Shown in pieces: positions 27,901 to 41,593 of a stretch of DNA of 64,000 bases. The stretch is from contig WAEK01000011.1 of the NCBI GenBank assembly GCA_011634665.1, forward strand, positions 62,001-126,000, given 5' to 3'. This DNA comes from Mortierella sp. BCC40632. Lineage: Eukaryota; Mortierellomycota; Mortierellomycetes; Mortierellales; Mortierellaceae. Both the position numbers and the translations under genes were made by a program. Below the pieces are notes generated by a model. The model was not told where the DNA came from. It ran no database searches and saw nothing but the letters and a program-made list of their open reading frames with translations. Numbering within the stretch: the first letter of the stretch is position 1; each line of letters opens with the position of its first letter.

Positions 27901-28923
27901 AGCTCGAGCCAGAGCGGAAGCTTCAATGCCGACCTCATATCATTGTCAGGTTCCCTGAGTCGCTTGTTCTCAATCATAAAGACCTCACCCGTGAGAACGG
28001 ATTGGAGCATACTTTGCCAATCGATTCGCTCCCGATTCAGGGCCAACACACCTTCGTCCGAGTTCGAGACCGGTTGCATGAACCGGTCAAGTCGCTCCTG
28101 ATCCTTTTCATATTCGGTATTCCCGTCATCCTCGCCATGATTGTCGTAATATCGATCAATAGGATCTGCCTCCACCCCAGTTGGGGTCGTGGTATCTGGC
28201 TGATCCAACTCGCCAAAACCAATTCGTGGGGATCCCGCGTTCATTCTCATTTGGTCCATATCAACATCGTCCCCATCCTCTTCCCCTTCAGCCTCATCTG
28301 CGTCGTTCGATCCCCCTGCGTCGGCTCTTGACGCGGGATCGTCATTTGCATCCGCATAGTCTCCCTCGGAATTACGCTCTTCCTCTTCTTCTTCTTCCCC
28401 TTCGTCCGCAAAGAAGACTCGAAGACCCTTTTTTTCTACGCTCGGTGCGGGGTTGGACCCGATATGAGGATCGAGTCCAAAGGCTACGTCAGAGTCATTG
28501 ATGCTACTAGGTCAATCATCGATGGTTGAGAATATCGCGCAATTAGTAAAAAAAAATAAAATAAAAAATGATTTCTTTCTTCTCTCAGTTTCGCATCGGA
28601 AAAAAAAGGAAATCGCTCGTTGGCTATTGTCTAAGATGAGGCAGATAGTTTTACCTGAATGTGGTTGAGGTTGTGAGGCTGCTCTTGAGACTGCTGCGCG
28701 GGGTAAAACTATTGTTGCCTCCTGTGCTGTTCGTGGAGGAAGCTGAGGCAGTGCCTGAGGCAGAGAGATTGGTTGCACCATCGGGAATGTCCCATGACAC
28801 AGAGAGCGTGTCTCGTGTAGAGGTGCGACGAGCGGCACGACGAATAGAGGATGGGCGCGCGGAGGAGATGGCATCCTCGTCCTCACCCTCCTGTACACGA
28901 TCCTGTACACGAAGCTTTGACAT
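23404..28923 (-). CDS. SSK2: SSK2/Wis4/MEKK4-type MAP kinase kinase kinase
   Basis: Top kinase of the stress (HOG/Sty1-type) MAPK cascade, expected to phosphorylate a Pbs2-like MAPKK. Five exons, 28923-28655, 28506-26971, 26837-26676, 26567-25003 and 24863-23404, keep phase throughout and give about 1663 residues. The N-terminus is Ser/Arg-rich, then strongly acidic (a Glu run near residues 115-125). A long helical region typical of Ssk2 regulatory domains follows. The kinase domain starts at IGQGTFGTVYLG (I1057), with AVK lysine K1080, HRDVKPDN (D1173), DFGAAK (D1191) and GTPMYMAPE, and ends near residue 1322. The DFGAAK and RWQMAKFIGQG signatures place it in the Ssk2/Wis4 group rather than Ste11 or Bck1. 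An Asp/Glu/Ser-rich tail of about 340 residues follows the kinase; yeast Ssk2 ends soon after its kinase domain. The intron at 25002-24864 holds a CAA triplet run. The start at 28923 is the first ATG of the exon; a further upstream exon cannot be excluded. Confidence 0.92.
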
Positions 28924-29692
28924 TGAATGTCTGTGGCGTGAGCTGCCTTGGGGTGGTGGTCTGTGGGGCGCGGGAAAGAAAAAAGTGGTAAGAGAGATGT
29001 GCGTGTCTGGTGGGGCGAGAGCGAGCGCGAAGCAATGTACAGGAGTAAGCACGTGGATGAATGGAAGAGTAGGTGAGAGTGAGAGTGAGGGTGAGTGAGA
29101 GTGTGAGTGTGTGTGTGTGTGTGTGTGTGCGTGTGAGAGAGAGAGTATGAGAGAAGAAGAAAAAAAAAATAGAGATGCAAGGAAGGATGAGAGGAGGCGG
29201 AGTGGAAGGATGAAAAGAAGAAGCGTGCAGAGAAAAAAAAATTATACGCCGTTTGGCTCTGGCGAGATATGAACCTGACTGGGTTTGTCTCCGCCCGTTC
29301 CTTGGCCCGTCCCCCCCTCTCCGAACCACGCAAATACCAGAAAGAAAGAAGGAAAAAAAAAACGAAACAGAGAAACAGGGCCGTGGGCCATGGCCCATGC
29401 CATATCCACAGTCGACACAGACATGCATACATGCATAACACACAACGCTCACGCTTCCTCTCGCCCACACCCTCCACTCATTCTTATTTTCTTGCCTCTG
29501 CCCGGGACTCAATGCATCTCCCTCTCTCTCCCCATAGGTTAGTGTCACTCAACTCTCACAGACTCGGTCCCTCTTCTTGGCAGAGATGGCTCGGCCCGGG
29601 TAACCAGTGCGAGGACGGTCTATTCCCGTCCTAGCTATATCATTCTTATCGTTGCGCGATTGTATGCTTCTACAATTTTTCTATGGCTTGCT
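28924..29692. other. Spacer between SEC15 3' end and MAP3K 5' end
   Basis: No gene. It contains GAGT/GTGT repeats at 29075-29130 and a short poly-A run at 29160-29169. It should include the MAP3K promoter (right to left) and the SEC15 3' UTR. Confidence 0.4.
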
Positions 29693-32600
29693 TCACGAGG
29701 AGCTACTCTTCATACCCCCCCACTCTAACACCTTGCTCCAGCTTCGCCTCTTTGTCCTCTCCTGTGTCGTTGTCGCTGCTACTGGCGCAGTCATTAACCT
29801 AAGAAGAAAAGCAACAACAACAACATCGATTGAGAATTGTCATTAAAAGAAGCACGATAAACAACCATCATGAACATGACATGATATAATCAACTTACTT
29901 TTCAAGCATCCGGGTCACATCCTCAGACTTGACTTGAGGATACCGCGCGCTTCGAATCTGTGGGTCCATGAATTCCTCCGTGTTCTCAGACAGGAGCAAC
30001 GTTATCAGCTAAGATGAAAAGCAGGAGAGGGAAGAGAGACCATTTAGCTATCAGGCTCTACCGATGGTGTTTCTTGGCAGTCTTTTTTTTTTTTTTTTTT
30101 TTTGTTGTTGTTGTTGTTGTTGTTTCTTTTCATTTTTGACAGGTGACAACTCGGTTACCTGTCGCAAGGGCACAAACGTCTCGGCAACATTGAGGTTGTC
30201 TAGGGTGGTGACAAACTCTTCCAAGAAACGAATATCCTGGTCAAAGACAGTAACAAAGTTCTGATTGATGTGCTTCACGTTCGGATCCGTGAAGATACCC
30301 TAAATTAATTGTAATTACATATATTTTTTTGTCAAGAGCGAGAAATGTTAAGTAGACTGCATCTTCCTATCCAGTCCATCAGAATGTAAACCTTTGAGGA
30401 GAGCAACCCATTCATGACTTACATGAAGAACAGAGGCCAAGTGCTCGAGCGCATTATAGTACACAAATGTTTTGATGGAATCTGGCAAACTGTTCAGGGT
30501 GACGCTCATCATCACACCCATGAAGCTCACAAGTTCTAACATCGAAAATAGCGTTCGCGTTAGCTTTCAAGAAACATTATTCAAAACTCCAGCTTACATC
30601 CTGTTGCTATCCATAGTCTCTTACCCTGTAGATATGTGCTTGGATGGTCCTGGGCCACATTTGGAAGCCTTTCGAAGGAGTAAAGAAAAGAGGAAAATTC
30701 TGCTTAGACGCGGAGGTGCTCGACAGACTAGGGCACAATGCGCATACAAATTTTTTTGAACATTCCGTCTCCTAGTCCGACCATGTCTCTTACCACTCAT
30801 ATTCGGAGAATTCAATAATTTCATCAATCTTAGAGTTGACCAGTTCGGAAATTCTCTTTTCCGCACTCTTTCTTGTTTCTCTGAACAAGCTCGTTGCTTG
30901 AAGCGAGACCTTAGTAGGATCGGATGTAAACCTAGAGCAAAAAAAGGAGAAGCATCAAAACCATGATGAATACCAGTTTTGGAATTTTTTTTTTCTTGTT
31001 ACCGTTTTGCAAGAAATGCCCCATACCTCATGTCAGTGAGCATTTGCTCAAAGTCAGTACAGGCACTCTGGAAATATTCCAAATTGATCATGATCTGTGC
31101 AATTTGAGAAAGAACTCTTGATTCAAGTTTCTTTAACCATACGGAATGGACGTGCTGAATCAGCAATGTATCCAGACTCTAGAAAACAGCATCCAATACA
31201 ACAAGGGAAGGGCGCTACCGTTAGTTATCTAGTCCTATAAAACAGCGAAAACTCTACTGGGAGAATTGACTTTACTCACATCTCTGACAAGATCTCCCAT
31301 TTCATTGGTATCATGGTTGAAGCCTTCGACAAATCGGTGGAACTGAGTGATATACTGCTTAATATCCTCGCAGCAGTATGGAACCACCTTGGAAAATGGC
31401 ATTGTTCTCGGAAATCTACAGTAGTAAGAAAAAGCAACCTATTAGTTCACACTCTCGACTGGAAAGTCTTTGCTTCAAAACCAAAATAAAATAAAAAAAC
31501 TCACCCTTGTCTTGTTGCATTTCGATCCTCCTTGAAGCGGAAAGACATCTGCAAAATGTTGTATTCATCCTCATTCTCAACCATCATAGGCGTACAATCG
31601 TCTTCGTCCACAAGCTATTAACAACGCAAAGCAAAAGAAGACTTAGAAAACAGGTAGTCATAACATACGATCCAGACAGATGATTGCAGCCCTACCTTGC
31701 GGAAGTTAACGCTGAATTTGGTCTCGAGTTGGTCGGCGTAGGTGCGGAAAAGCGTTAAAAGCAAGTCGTTCAGCTTGCTAACAGGATAATTATAGGACTA
31801 TCAAACCGAAAGGAATTAGTCTACTGGTCAAGGAGCATCAGAACAAACACATGGATAGTAAGAGGGGTTGGGGGTTAGAGTAGAACATTACCTCCATTGT
31901 CTGAATGTAGAGCATCAACTGCAGTTTGACGTCCAGGAACATCTCTGGGTCCTGACAGTTGGCCAACCCTTCGGACAGGAATCGTAGCAAAAGATTGGTG
32001 ACCATGTCGCAAAGCTCATCCAACTATTAAAAAAAAAAAAAAAAAAAAAAGAGAGAGAGAGAGAATGAATGTTGGTACTTGTAAGAATGAATGTGATTTG
32101 GCTCTTCCGTCTTCCATAACAGATCAAAAGGAGCGATAGTATTTTTTTATCCGCCTGATCTGTTACCTGCGCTTGGGTCCGGAAGTTATTCGTGGTATGG
32201 AAAATGATGTGCTCGACAATAAAGAACCCCACAATATCATGAAGGAGTGATTCAAATCCCTCAATATTACGATCCTTGAGGTTCAAGGACGAGGTCATTG
32301 AAGAATGTGTCAACTTGGCCTGTGCCTTTCTGTCTTCTGCGTAGTTGGACCTGAACTCTGCACGCTGGCCAAGCTCGTCGTAAATATGAAGGCATTGGTA
32401 TAATGGCTTGAAATCCAGCTTCACTTCCTCCATATCTTGAATGGCAACTGTGTGGCACAAAGTCCGTTCACAAATCACGAAGAGGAATCATCAGTTTTCA
32501 AATACTCGGAGACAGTAAGCAATCCAATTTTTTTCGAGGAACACAGCCATATTCTTACCTTCAGCGGCCTCATTCACAGCAGCCTCCACAGGAGAGTTCA

Positions 32601-33764
32601 CATTATGGGTAATCCTGAGCTTATAATCCTTGCTCGACCTATCTCGCCATCTTTGCTGTCTTTCAGCCATCCTGTTCATGGCGATTTTTCCCATTTCCTT
32701 TTGTGTCGTACGGATGCTACAATACGCCAATTCCAAAGCTTCGTCAATGAGGCGATAGTTGTTCAATAACCAATCAAGGAGATTAATCTCGAGTAAATAA
32801 GCGTTACCTGAAAAGCCATTCTTTTACTTCTGTTGTAACAGCATCCTTGATCGCATGCTGAAGAATAGGAATGCAGTCCTCTGTGGAATAATTCAAAGAA
32901 AAAGAAAAAAAAAGGGGGGGCAGAGAGAGAAAGACAAACGTTCAGTAAAGAATGGCCACAATAATGGAGACTTATGCAACATCTAGAATAAATCTACACT
33001 CACGCATATGTCTTGCAAACTCAAACTGGATGACACTGCGTAAATGCGCCACTTGGATCTCGTCTACAATCTGTTAAAGAAAAATCAGCGAGTTACTAAA
33101 CAGGGGGCCAGCAGTCAAAGGGAGTTTATGTAACTAATTCTTTATCCCAGTCGCTTCCTTTCAACAGCCCCAGAAATTGGACATACCCTAAGAGCTGAAA
33201 AATATTTTCGATTCTCCACTTGCACGTTGACTCTGTTGGCGAGATCGAGAAAGGTAACACAGGTGCGAAGAGTATCCATGGCCGTTGCAATATTCTCCAG
33301 AATCTTTTTGGACTCGATAAGTTCTTTTTTCTATTGGAAAGAGAAAAGGGAGTGCCCGATGAAATAAGTCAATGGATAAATCCAAGGGACAGGCGAGCCT
33401 CTGAACAAAGAATCCAAGCTGATAAACAAGATGGCAGAACTGAACATACTTTCATTGTGAGTTCTGCTCCTGCTTGCTGAACATCAGTGTTGAGAGTGCC
33501 AATCTTGTTCTTCAGATCAACAGTTCCCTGCCTGACTTTTAACAGTCTGTCAACGGATTCAACGAACTCTTGGTAGTTTGAATTGCACATCTTTTCGATT
33601 TCTAACTCCTTGCGACGAATGAACATGCCGAGCTGGTCCAAGAACTGCTTCATCTTATTGTTGCGGTAAACCTCCTTCATGGTCGGACCAAGATGCTCAA
33701 GGTTCTCTGCGTCATTGGTCGCATCAGAGACCAAGACGAGCTGCTGAATGTCGAACTCTGCCAT
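29693..33764 (-). CDS. SEC15: Exocyst complex subunit Sec15
   Basis: Sec15 links the Rab GTPase Sec4 on secretory vesicles to the exocyst at the plasma membrane. I assemble 17 exons: 33764-33450, 33330-33187, 33070-33004, 32880-32808, 32716-32559, 32447-32167, 32023-31892, 31797-31696, 31614-31505, 31415-31280, 31178-31027, 30931-30794, 30668-30625, 30535-30423, 30299-30159, 30008-29899 and 29798-29693. All junctions keep phase and the sum is 2322 nt, 773 residues, close to the usual 750-900. Diagnostic stretches are IEKMCNSNYQEFVESVDRLL near the N-terminus, DFKPLYQCLHIYDELGQ in the middle and NVKHINQNFVTVFDQDIRFL near the end. The last exon (a basic, Ser/Thr-rich tail) depends on reading GTAAGT at 29898 as a donor; without it the protein stops one codon later. 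Exon sizes go down to 44 nt. A CAA/TTG triplet run sits in the intron at 30009-30158. Confidence 0.93.
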
Positions 33765-34272
33765 GCTGAGATACCAGGCGTTCGTGCCGTATGTCGTTGG
33801 TGAAAAAAAGGTGCTTAATGGAGAGGGAACAAAGAGTGTGAAGTGACACGAGAAAACGTCTAGCGCGCATCAGTTTCCTGAACAACCTCCCACTCCCAGA
33901 AATACAGTCACATTCTCCGCTTTTAGCGGATGGTCCATGGATACTGACTGAGCATCAGCCAAGTTACTCGAACTGGAGCCTTGAGCCCATGTTCCCGAAA
34001 GGCTGTGTTTCTACGTATCGCTCCCTACGTTGAACTTGGACAAGTACCGGGTCCCCAACCTTCCACTACACACACATGCACCGCCTCCGCACACGACCGA
34101 CAGTTAGCTTCGACAGTTAGCTTCGACAGTTAGCTTCGACAGTTTGCCTCAAGTGGTCTCATTGGTCCTATATTTTTACCTGGTCTCATCATTCTGCTCG
34201 ACACCTCTTTGTTCTTTCTTTCTTTCTCACCTCTCTCCCGCGACATTCACCCAAATCGATCGATGCTCGGCC
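33765..34272. promoter_or_regulatory. 508-bp divergent promoter region between SEC15 and the transporter
   Basis: The two genes start back to back. The region contains three perfect tandem copies of a 13-bp unit at 34098-34136 plus a partial fourth copy. No TATA box is obvious for SEC15. The last 90 bp before the transporter ATG is pyrimidine-rich (TTCTTTCTTTCTTTCTC), as is common upstream of fungal start sites. Confidence 0.5.
34098..34145. repeat. 13-bp tandem repeat (CGACAGTTAGCTT x3.7)
   Basis: Copies at 34098-34110, 34111-34123 and 34124-34136 are identical; the fourth (34137-34145) diverges after CGACAGTT. It is positioned 128-175 bp upstream of the transporter ATG, within the shared promoter region, so it may be a clustered factor-binding site. 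Confidence 0.85.
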
Positions 34273-35559
34273 ATGGCTCGCTCAGCCATGGCACATTCTC
34301 AACGACACCTACAACAAGGGCCCGACTTTTTTGAGACGGCCCCATTCATCGACAATGGTCATGGACATCGGCTCCGTCAAAACTCACCTCGTCTCCAACA
34401 GTCTTCCACCTCGGGTTCCACTCTCACCACTCACTCAAGACACAACCCACAAGGCTCTGGTCCACCCAGCCGTAAACCAGGACTTCATGGCTGGGCCCAT
34501 ATCCGAGGTCCCACGCAAACCATTCGTATGATCTTTCTGACTACAGCCCTGATGGGGTAAGCGACTCGACTACTCATATCCCTTTAGCTCGATACGACAG
34601 TTATCAACTAGTAGCCCAACCTGTTGGTATTCTCGCTCCCCTTACTCATGAATCCATCCCTCTTATCGACCTGTTTCTTTGCAACGATACCAATAGGCTC
34701 CAGTTCACATGTATGTTGATTGTTCACACGGACACGGGAAGACTATATTCTGTCCATGACTTCATTATGAGTTTGAGTTTAGTTTTGGTTCATTCTGTGC
34801 AGGCGATGGGCCACACCTCTGCTCACTGCCTTTTTTTTTTTTTTTTTTTTTTTCCTCTCTCTTGGGGATGTTCCTCTCTTCAATCGCATGGTATTGTAGG
34901 GTCCGTCGAGATGGCCTACGGCACTCCCTTCCTGCTCCAGCTTGGCCTCTCCAAGTCACTCATGTCACTCGTCTGGCTCGCAGGACCTTTATCTGGTACA
35001 GACTCACAAAACCCGCCGCGGTAACACCCGAGCAATCACCTCTTCACTAGACTAATCAAATGTTACCCAAAAAAAAAAAAAAAAAAAATCCCGGATTAGG
35101 ATTGGTGATGCAGCCTGTAGTTGGCGTCTTATCGGACCGGTGCACCTTAAGACTTGGCAGGAGGCGACCTTTCCTCATCATTGGAGTCATCGCGGTTGTG
35201 GTCACCTTCCTCTCCCTCGGCTGGTGTAGAGAGATCATGAGAGGACTACTTGGTGCTGAGAACCCAAAGGTATGACTGAACAGAGACAAGAAGTTGCATG
35301 AGCCTCGCAAACTGAACTCTGTATTTTCTTATGTACAAACTAACGGGAGTACCTGCTTATCTTTACCTGGGTTTGTGGCGTCGATTTGTTGAGTAGCTGA
35401 GCGAAGCGACCATCTTGATGGCGGTAGCATCGATCTACATCTTGGACTTTGCCATTAACTGTGGTATGTTCCCATGGAGATGGAGAGCACACTCACATCG
35501 GCCTCGATACTAAATGACTATCTTGCTCACTCTTTGCTTTCCTCTTTGCGCCTAACTTT

Positions 35560-35612
<53 letters not shown>

Positions 35613-37664
35613 CCTCTAGTTCAGGCAAGCTGCAGGACTTTGATTGTTGACAGTCTCCCTTCGTCTCAACAGGAAGCTGCTGCTGCATGGGCAAGCAGAC
35701 TAATGGGACTTGGTGGCATCTTTGGCTACTTTATGGGCAATATCAATCTTCCAGAACTGATTCCAGCGTTTGGAGATACTCAGATCAAGGGACTTTGTGT
35801 CATTGCTTGTATTTTCTTGGTTATGTCTGTTGGATTGACTTGTCTTACTGTCACAGAGAGGTTCTTGGTTCGACCATCGACGTAAGCAAAATATGATTCT
35901 GTCTCCAAACGCCAAACGGATACAATTGTCCGAGAGGTATAACTTTGTCATTTACCATTTCCATAGCTTCTTGTCTCTCGCTAATAAGTCCCTTTTTTTT
36001 TCTTTTTTTCGAAACTTGTTGCGCTAATTACTAATAGGAAATCAGAGTCAAAGATCAACGAATTCATGCAAGGGTTCACAACCATTTTTCGTGCCATCCG
36101 ATACTTGCCCACTCGGATTCAATATCTATGCAACGTCCAATTCTTTGCATGGATGGGCTGGTTTCCCTTTTTGTTTTACTCTTCCACTTACATTGCAGAG
36201 ATCTATACGCTGGAGCAAAATCAAAAGGGTACACCCATTGACCTACCAGAGGAAGGGTCAGATCCTTCGGCAGGAGTTCAGGATGCCGCTGTTCGAGCTG
36301 GATCCTTTTGTCTCCTTGTTTACTCTGTGATCTCACTAATAGCATCGATACTACTTCCAGTTTTCGTGGAGCCTGACACTCAGCTTTCTTCAGACTCTGG
36401 CATGGATCGAGGACCATTTGCTGCCATGACCTCAGCATCGCCTTCTCTCGACCGCCAAAGAGATTCAAACTCGGGACTCGGGACTCGGCCATTGAGATTC
36501 ACTCGATGGAGGCGATGGTGGCCAAGATGGCTACGACTCCCAATCCCTGGACTCACATTGCCTCGGACATATACGCTCTCACTGGTACTGGTTTCTTTTT
36601 CGCTGCTAAGTACCTGGTACGTTCGGGACCTCCGAGGAACTACCATCCTGTTTGCCTGTTGCGGTATAGCATGGGCAGTATCAATGTGGGCACCCTTTTC
36701 AATCTTGGGAGAGGTGATTTCACAACGAATGCAAAATGATTTACACCAGGAGCGCACTCATGGAAGAAGTGTCCACAATGGTCGGCACAGCGATGAGAAT
36801 GAAGGACAGGAAGAAGATAGCGAACTTCTCTTCCACAAGGAAGAAGACGATGATGACTACATCATAGAAGAAATCCGGATGACAGAGAGCCACCTAGGGC
36901 GAAAGTACCAACCAGTAGAATCTCGGGAGAGTCTTGAGGAGGTAGTGACAGAAACAGATATTCGGAATGACCGACTCAATCACGAAATCAATGGAAATGG
37001 CATCAAAGCTGAAGGGTCTTTGACAATAGGCTCAAGACAAGGAAGCACAATGGGCGCTGATGTTGACATTTCAAGTAGTCGCAAGGACAGTGACTTCGAG
37101 CCCTCCAGGTTTTACGGACGAGACGAAGAAGAAGCAGAAATGGCTCCGACAAGGTTGGTCGATCAGCTCAACACTAGCCAGAACAATAATCACTTTACAT
37201 CGCGTCGGGTCTCCTCTTTTCAACACCATTCCAAGCCATCTAATCATCCTCGTCATCATATCCATTATCGCGGCGACACCCACGACAAACATGATTCTAC
37301 CCATCAATACCCTCCATCTGCTAGTCCATTGCAGCCTTTGTCGTCGTCGTCCTCATTGCCGTCATCGTCCTCATTGCCAACGGCATCCAATGCCACAGGT
37401 CAAGACAGTTCTGCGGCAGCAGAGACCTCCTCTGCAGGAGCTCTATTGGGGATCCACAACGTCTATATTGTTCTACCTCAATTCCTGGTTAGTTTCTTGA
37501 GCAGTGTCATCTTTGCGGCGATTGAACCGAAGGATAGCTCTGACAATGACCAGGAATCGAATTCGGCCGATCCTCAGACAATCGGTGTAATGCTTCGTTT
37601 CGGAGGACTGATGGCTGCCGTTGGTGCACTGCTGAGTCTCAAGTTATGGAAGAAGCATTTGTAG
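34273..37664 (+). CDS. Sut1/SLC45-like sugar (alpha-glucoside)-proton symporter, GPH family
   Basis: Probably carries sucrose or maltose-type sugars with protons across the plasma membrane; substrate is inferred from family only. Seven exons: 34273-34556, 34697-34710 (14 nt), 34900-34995, 35100-35269, 35397-35463, 35620-35881 and 36038-37664, all in phase, 839 residues. The 14-nt exon supplies LQFT and completes the first membrane helix (ALMGLQFTWSVEMAYGTP), which is what the family needs. Family signatures are LAGPLSGLVMQPVVGVLSD, LGRRRPF and the QASCRTLIVDSLPSSQQ/GIFGYFMGNINL helices. A hydrophilic loop of about 230 residues (about 530-763, acidic and Ser/His-rich) separates the last helices, much longer than in plant SUTs. 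The C-terminal segment GGLMAAVGALLSL is the last helix. The 156-nt intron at 35464-35619 contains a (CT)n tract of about 48 bp beside the acceptor. Confidence 0.9.
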
Positions 37665-37987
37665 ATAGTATACAAGCATAAAAAGAAGAGTTAAAAGGAA
37701 AAAAGCGGACTTGCGCATTGACCAAGCGATCGTATGCAGCGGGAAAAATTAAAGCGCTACCAATAAACCGGCCAACTTCTCTCATCTCAGATTTTTACTC
37801 GTATAAAAAAAAAAAAAAAAAAAAAGGGGGGATCCAAAGCAGATAGAGAGAGATTATGTCTTCCTTTTTTTTATTACAATCCTGAGAGGGCCAACAAGAA
37901 AAAGGAAACCGGGTCTTTTCTTTCCTGTTTTTTTTTCTTCTTTTTAGCGTTTGGTTGGTTTTGGTTGGTTTTGGTTGGTTTGGTTGT
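37665..37987. other. Convergent 3' spacer
   Basis: Holds the 3' ends of the transporter (plus) and uL16 (minus). It contains a poly-A run at 37805-37825, T-rich stretches, and tandem GGTTTGGTTGGTTTT-like units at 37951-37985 immediately downstream of the uL16 stop. No gene. Confidence 0.5.
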
Positions 37988-40173
<2,186 letters not shown>

Positions 40174-41050
40174 CTAGGTTGAACGCGATCTTGCCCCACT
40201 ATCACCCACGTCAATATCATCGTCTGAATCATCGTCACGATACTGGCCTGGCGTATCATTTTGCAGAGTGAACTCCTGTCTGCTTTCCCCACTCGCGCGT
40301 TCTCCATAGTTGCCATTCTCTTCATCCTCCTCCTCCTCGTCCTTGAATCGAACGCCAAGTCCATGCTTCTTTCGTGACATGTCCGTCAAAGGTCGACTTG
40401 CTGCCTCTTCCTCATTCTCATCAACACTGTCTTCATCCTCATCTCTTAGACGCAGATCCAACTCATCCTGGTCGTCTTGGTCTTCCCTGAAAATCAACCC
40501 ATCCTCATGAAGCTGCGCGTCGACATCCTCCCAGTCTAGTCCTGTCGCACCGTGGAGGTCGTCGTCGGACAACGCAATCGGTCCTCTTCGACTCAGATGG
40601 TCCCCTGAGGGTGCTGAACCGCCGTTAAAGATCTGGAGTGGGATATTAAGTCCTCTTGGCAAGAGTGTGGAAGCTCGTCGGAAACAGTAGAGGAGGCCCA
40701 AAAGAGAAAAGATGGTGATAGCTATCGACTAGAGCAAATAACGGCTGTTAGAATCCGAGATAGAAGAAAGAGAGAAGAAAGAGAGAGAGAAAAAGAGAGA
40801 GAACCAAGGCTCTCAAGCAACTTTGACTCGTAGAAAGGAGTTCTTCAAGAACGTCAGCAGCAGGAGCTCAAGCGCTTACAAAGCCCATGCCCACCGTGGG
40901 TTGGTCATCGTCAAAAGCCCCTATTACCCCACGCACGCATACATTATCAAGCACCAGAACAAGAAAGAGACTTGACACGTTAGAGAAGAAGCTTTGGTGA
41001 ATACAAGTCATCTCACAAAAAATATAGAGCTTCTTTCCATGAGAAGCCAT
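40174..41050 (-). CDS. Small single-pass membrane protein with acidic cytoplasmic tail, function unknown
   Basis: Three exons, 41050-41017, 40920-40880 and 40728-40174, join in phase to give 209 residues. The N-terminus reads MASHGKKLYIFWAFDDD, then QPTVGMGFSI leads into one hydrophobic segment (ITIFSLLGLLYCF, residues about 27-42), followed by RRAS, a basic stop-transfer. The remaining 165 residues are very acidic, with repeated Asp/Glu runs (EDEDSVDENEEEAA, KDEEEEDEENG) and end in ARSRST. There is no signal peptide and no enzymatic motif. The hydrophobic-then-basic order predicts a cytosolic acidic tail. I do not recognise a named family. The first exon (34 nt) rests on a GTGAGA donor and TAATAG acceptor and is the least certain part. 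Confidence 0.75.
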
Positions 41051-41593
41051 GAAAGGAGGAATGACAGAGTGTCGGTTCTGGGAAATCAGTCATTTCGTAC
41101 TTGGTCCAAGGATGGAATGTATGCTTGGCATCGAGATTATCCTTTGGTGATTCTGAATGGGTAGAAAGAGCGAGCGAGAGAGAGAGACAGAGAGGGAAAA
41201 AAAGGGAGGATAGACGAGAGGGCCCCTGCCACTCCTTCTTCCTCCTTCAAGGTCGACTTCCACCATTCACCTCGAAAGCCGTCCCACCTTCTCCTCTTGC
41301 TCTTCTCCTTCCCACCCTTAACCACAGAATGGTCTGTGCCTGAAGCCAACACCCATACATTCACAAACTCATAAAATTTAAAGAAAAAAAAATGCCAAGA
41401 ATCCAGCTGTCATCTTGTGTTTATTGCTCGCCAACAACTAGGGGGAAATCGCCGAACTGTCTGTCCTCCTCGAAATACTATACAGGATTAAAACAGCGGG
41501 AAAGAAAAATGATGGAGAGGAGGAGGAAGAGGAGGAGTAGGAAAGGTGGGGAGAGAAGTAGAAAAAAAGAAGAAAAGAAAAAAGCATCCTGCT
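41051..41593. other. Spacer between CK2-beta 3' end and membrane-protein 5' end
   Basis: No gene. GA-rich tract at 41165-41222 and AGG/GAA-rich stretch at 41505-41585. Upstream sequence for the 209-residue membrane protein lies at the left end of this interval. Confidence 0.4.

Noticed and set aside
32767..32807. Keeping SEC15 exon sequence NNYRLIDEALELA between exons 4 and 5
   Set aside because: It would need a 20-nt intron or reading through a stop. Using the TTGTAG acceptor at 32718-32717 gives a normal 91-nt intron, correct phase and a family-like WLFSIRTTQKEMGK join.
34098..34145. CRISPR-like array
   Set aside because: Units are directly adjacent with no spacers and the genome is eukaryotic; it is a simple tandem repeat.
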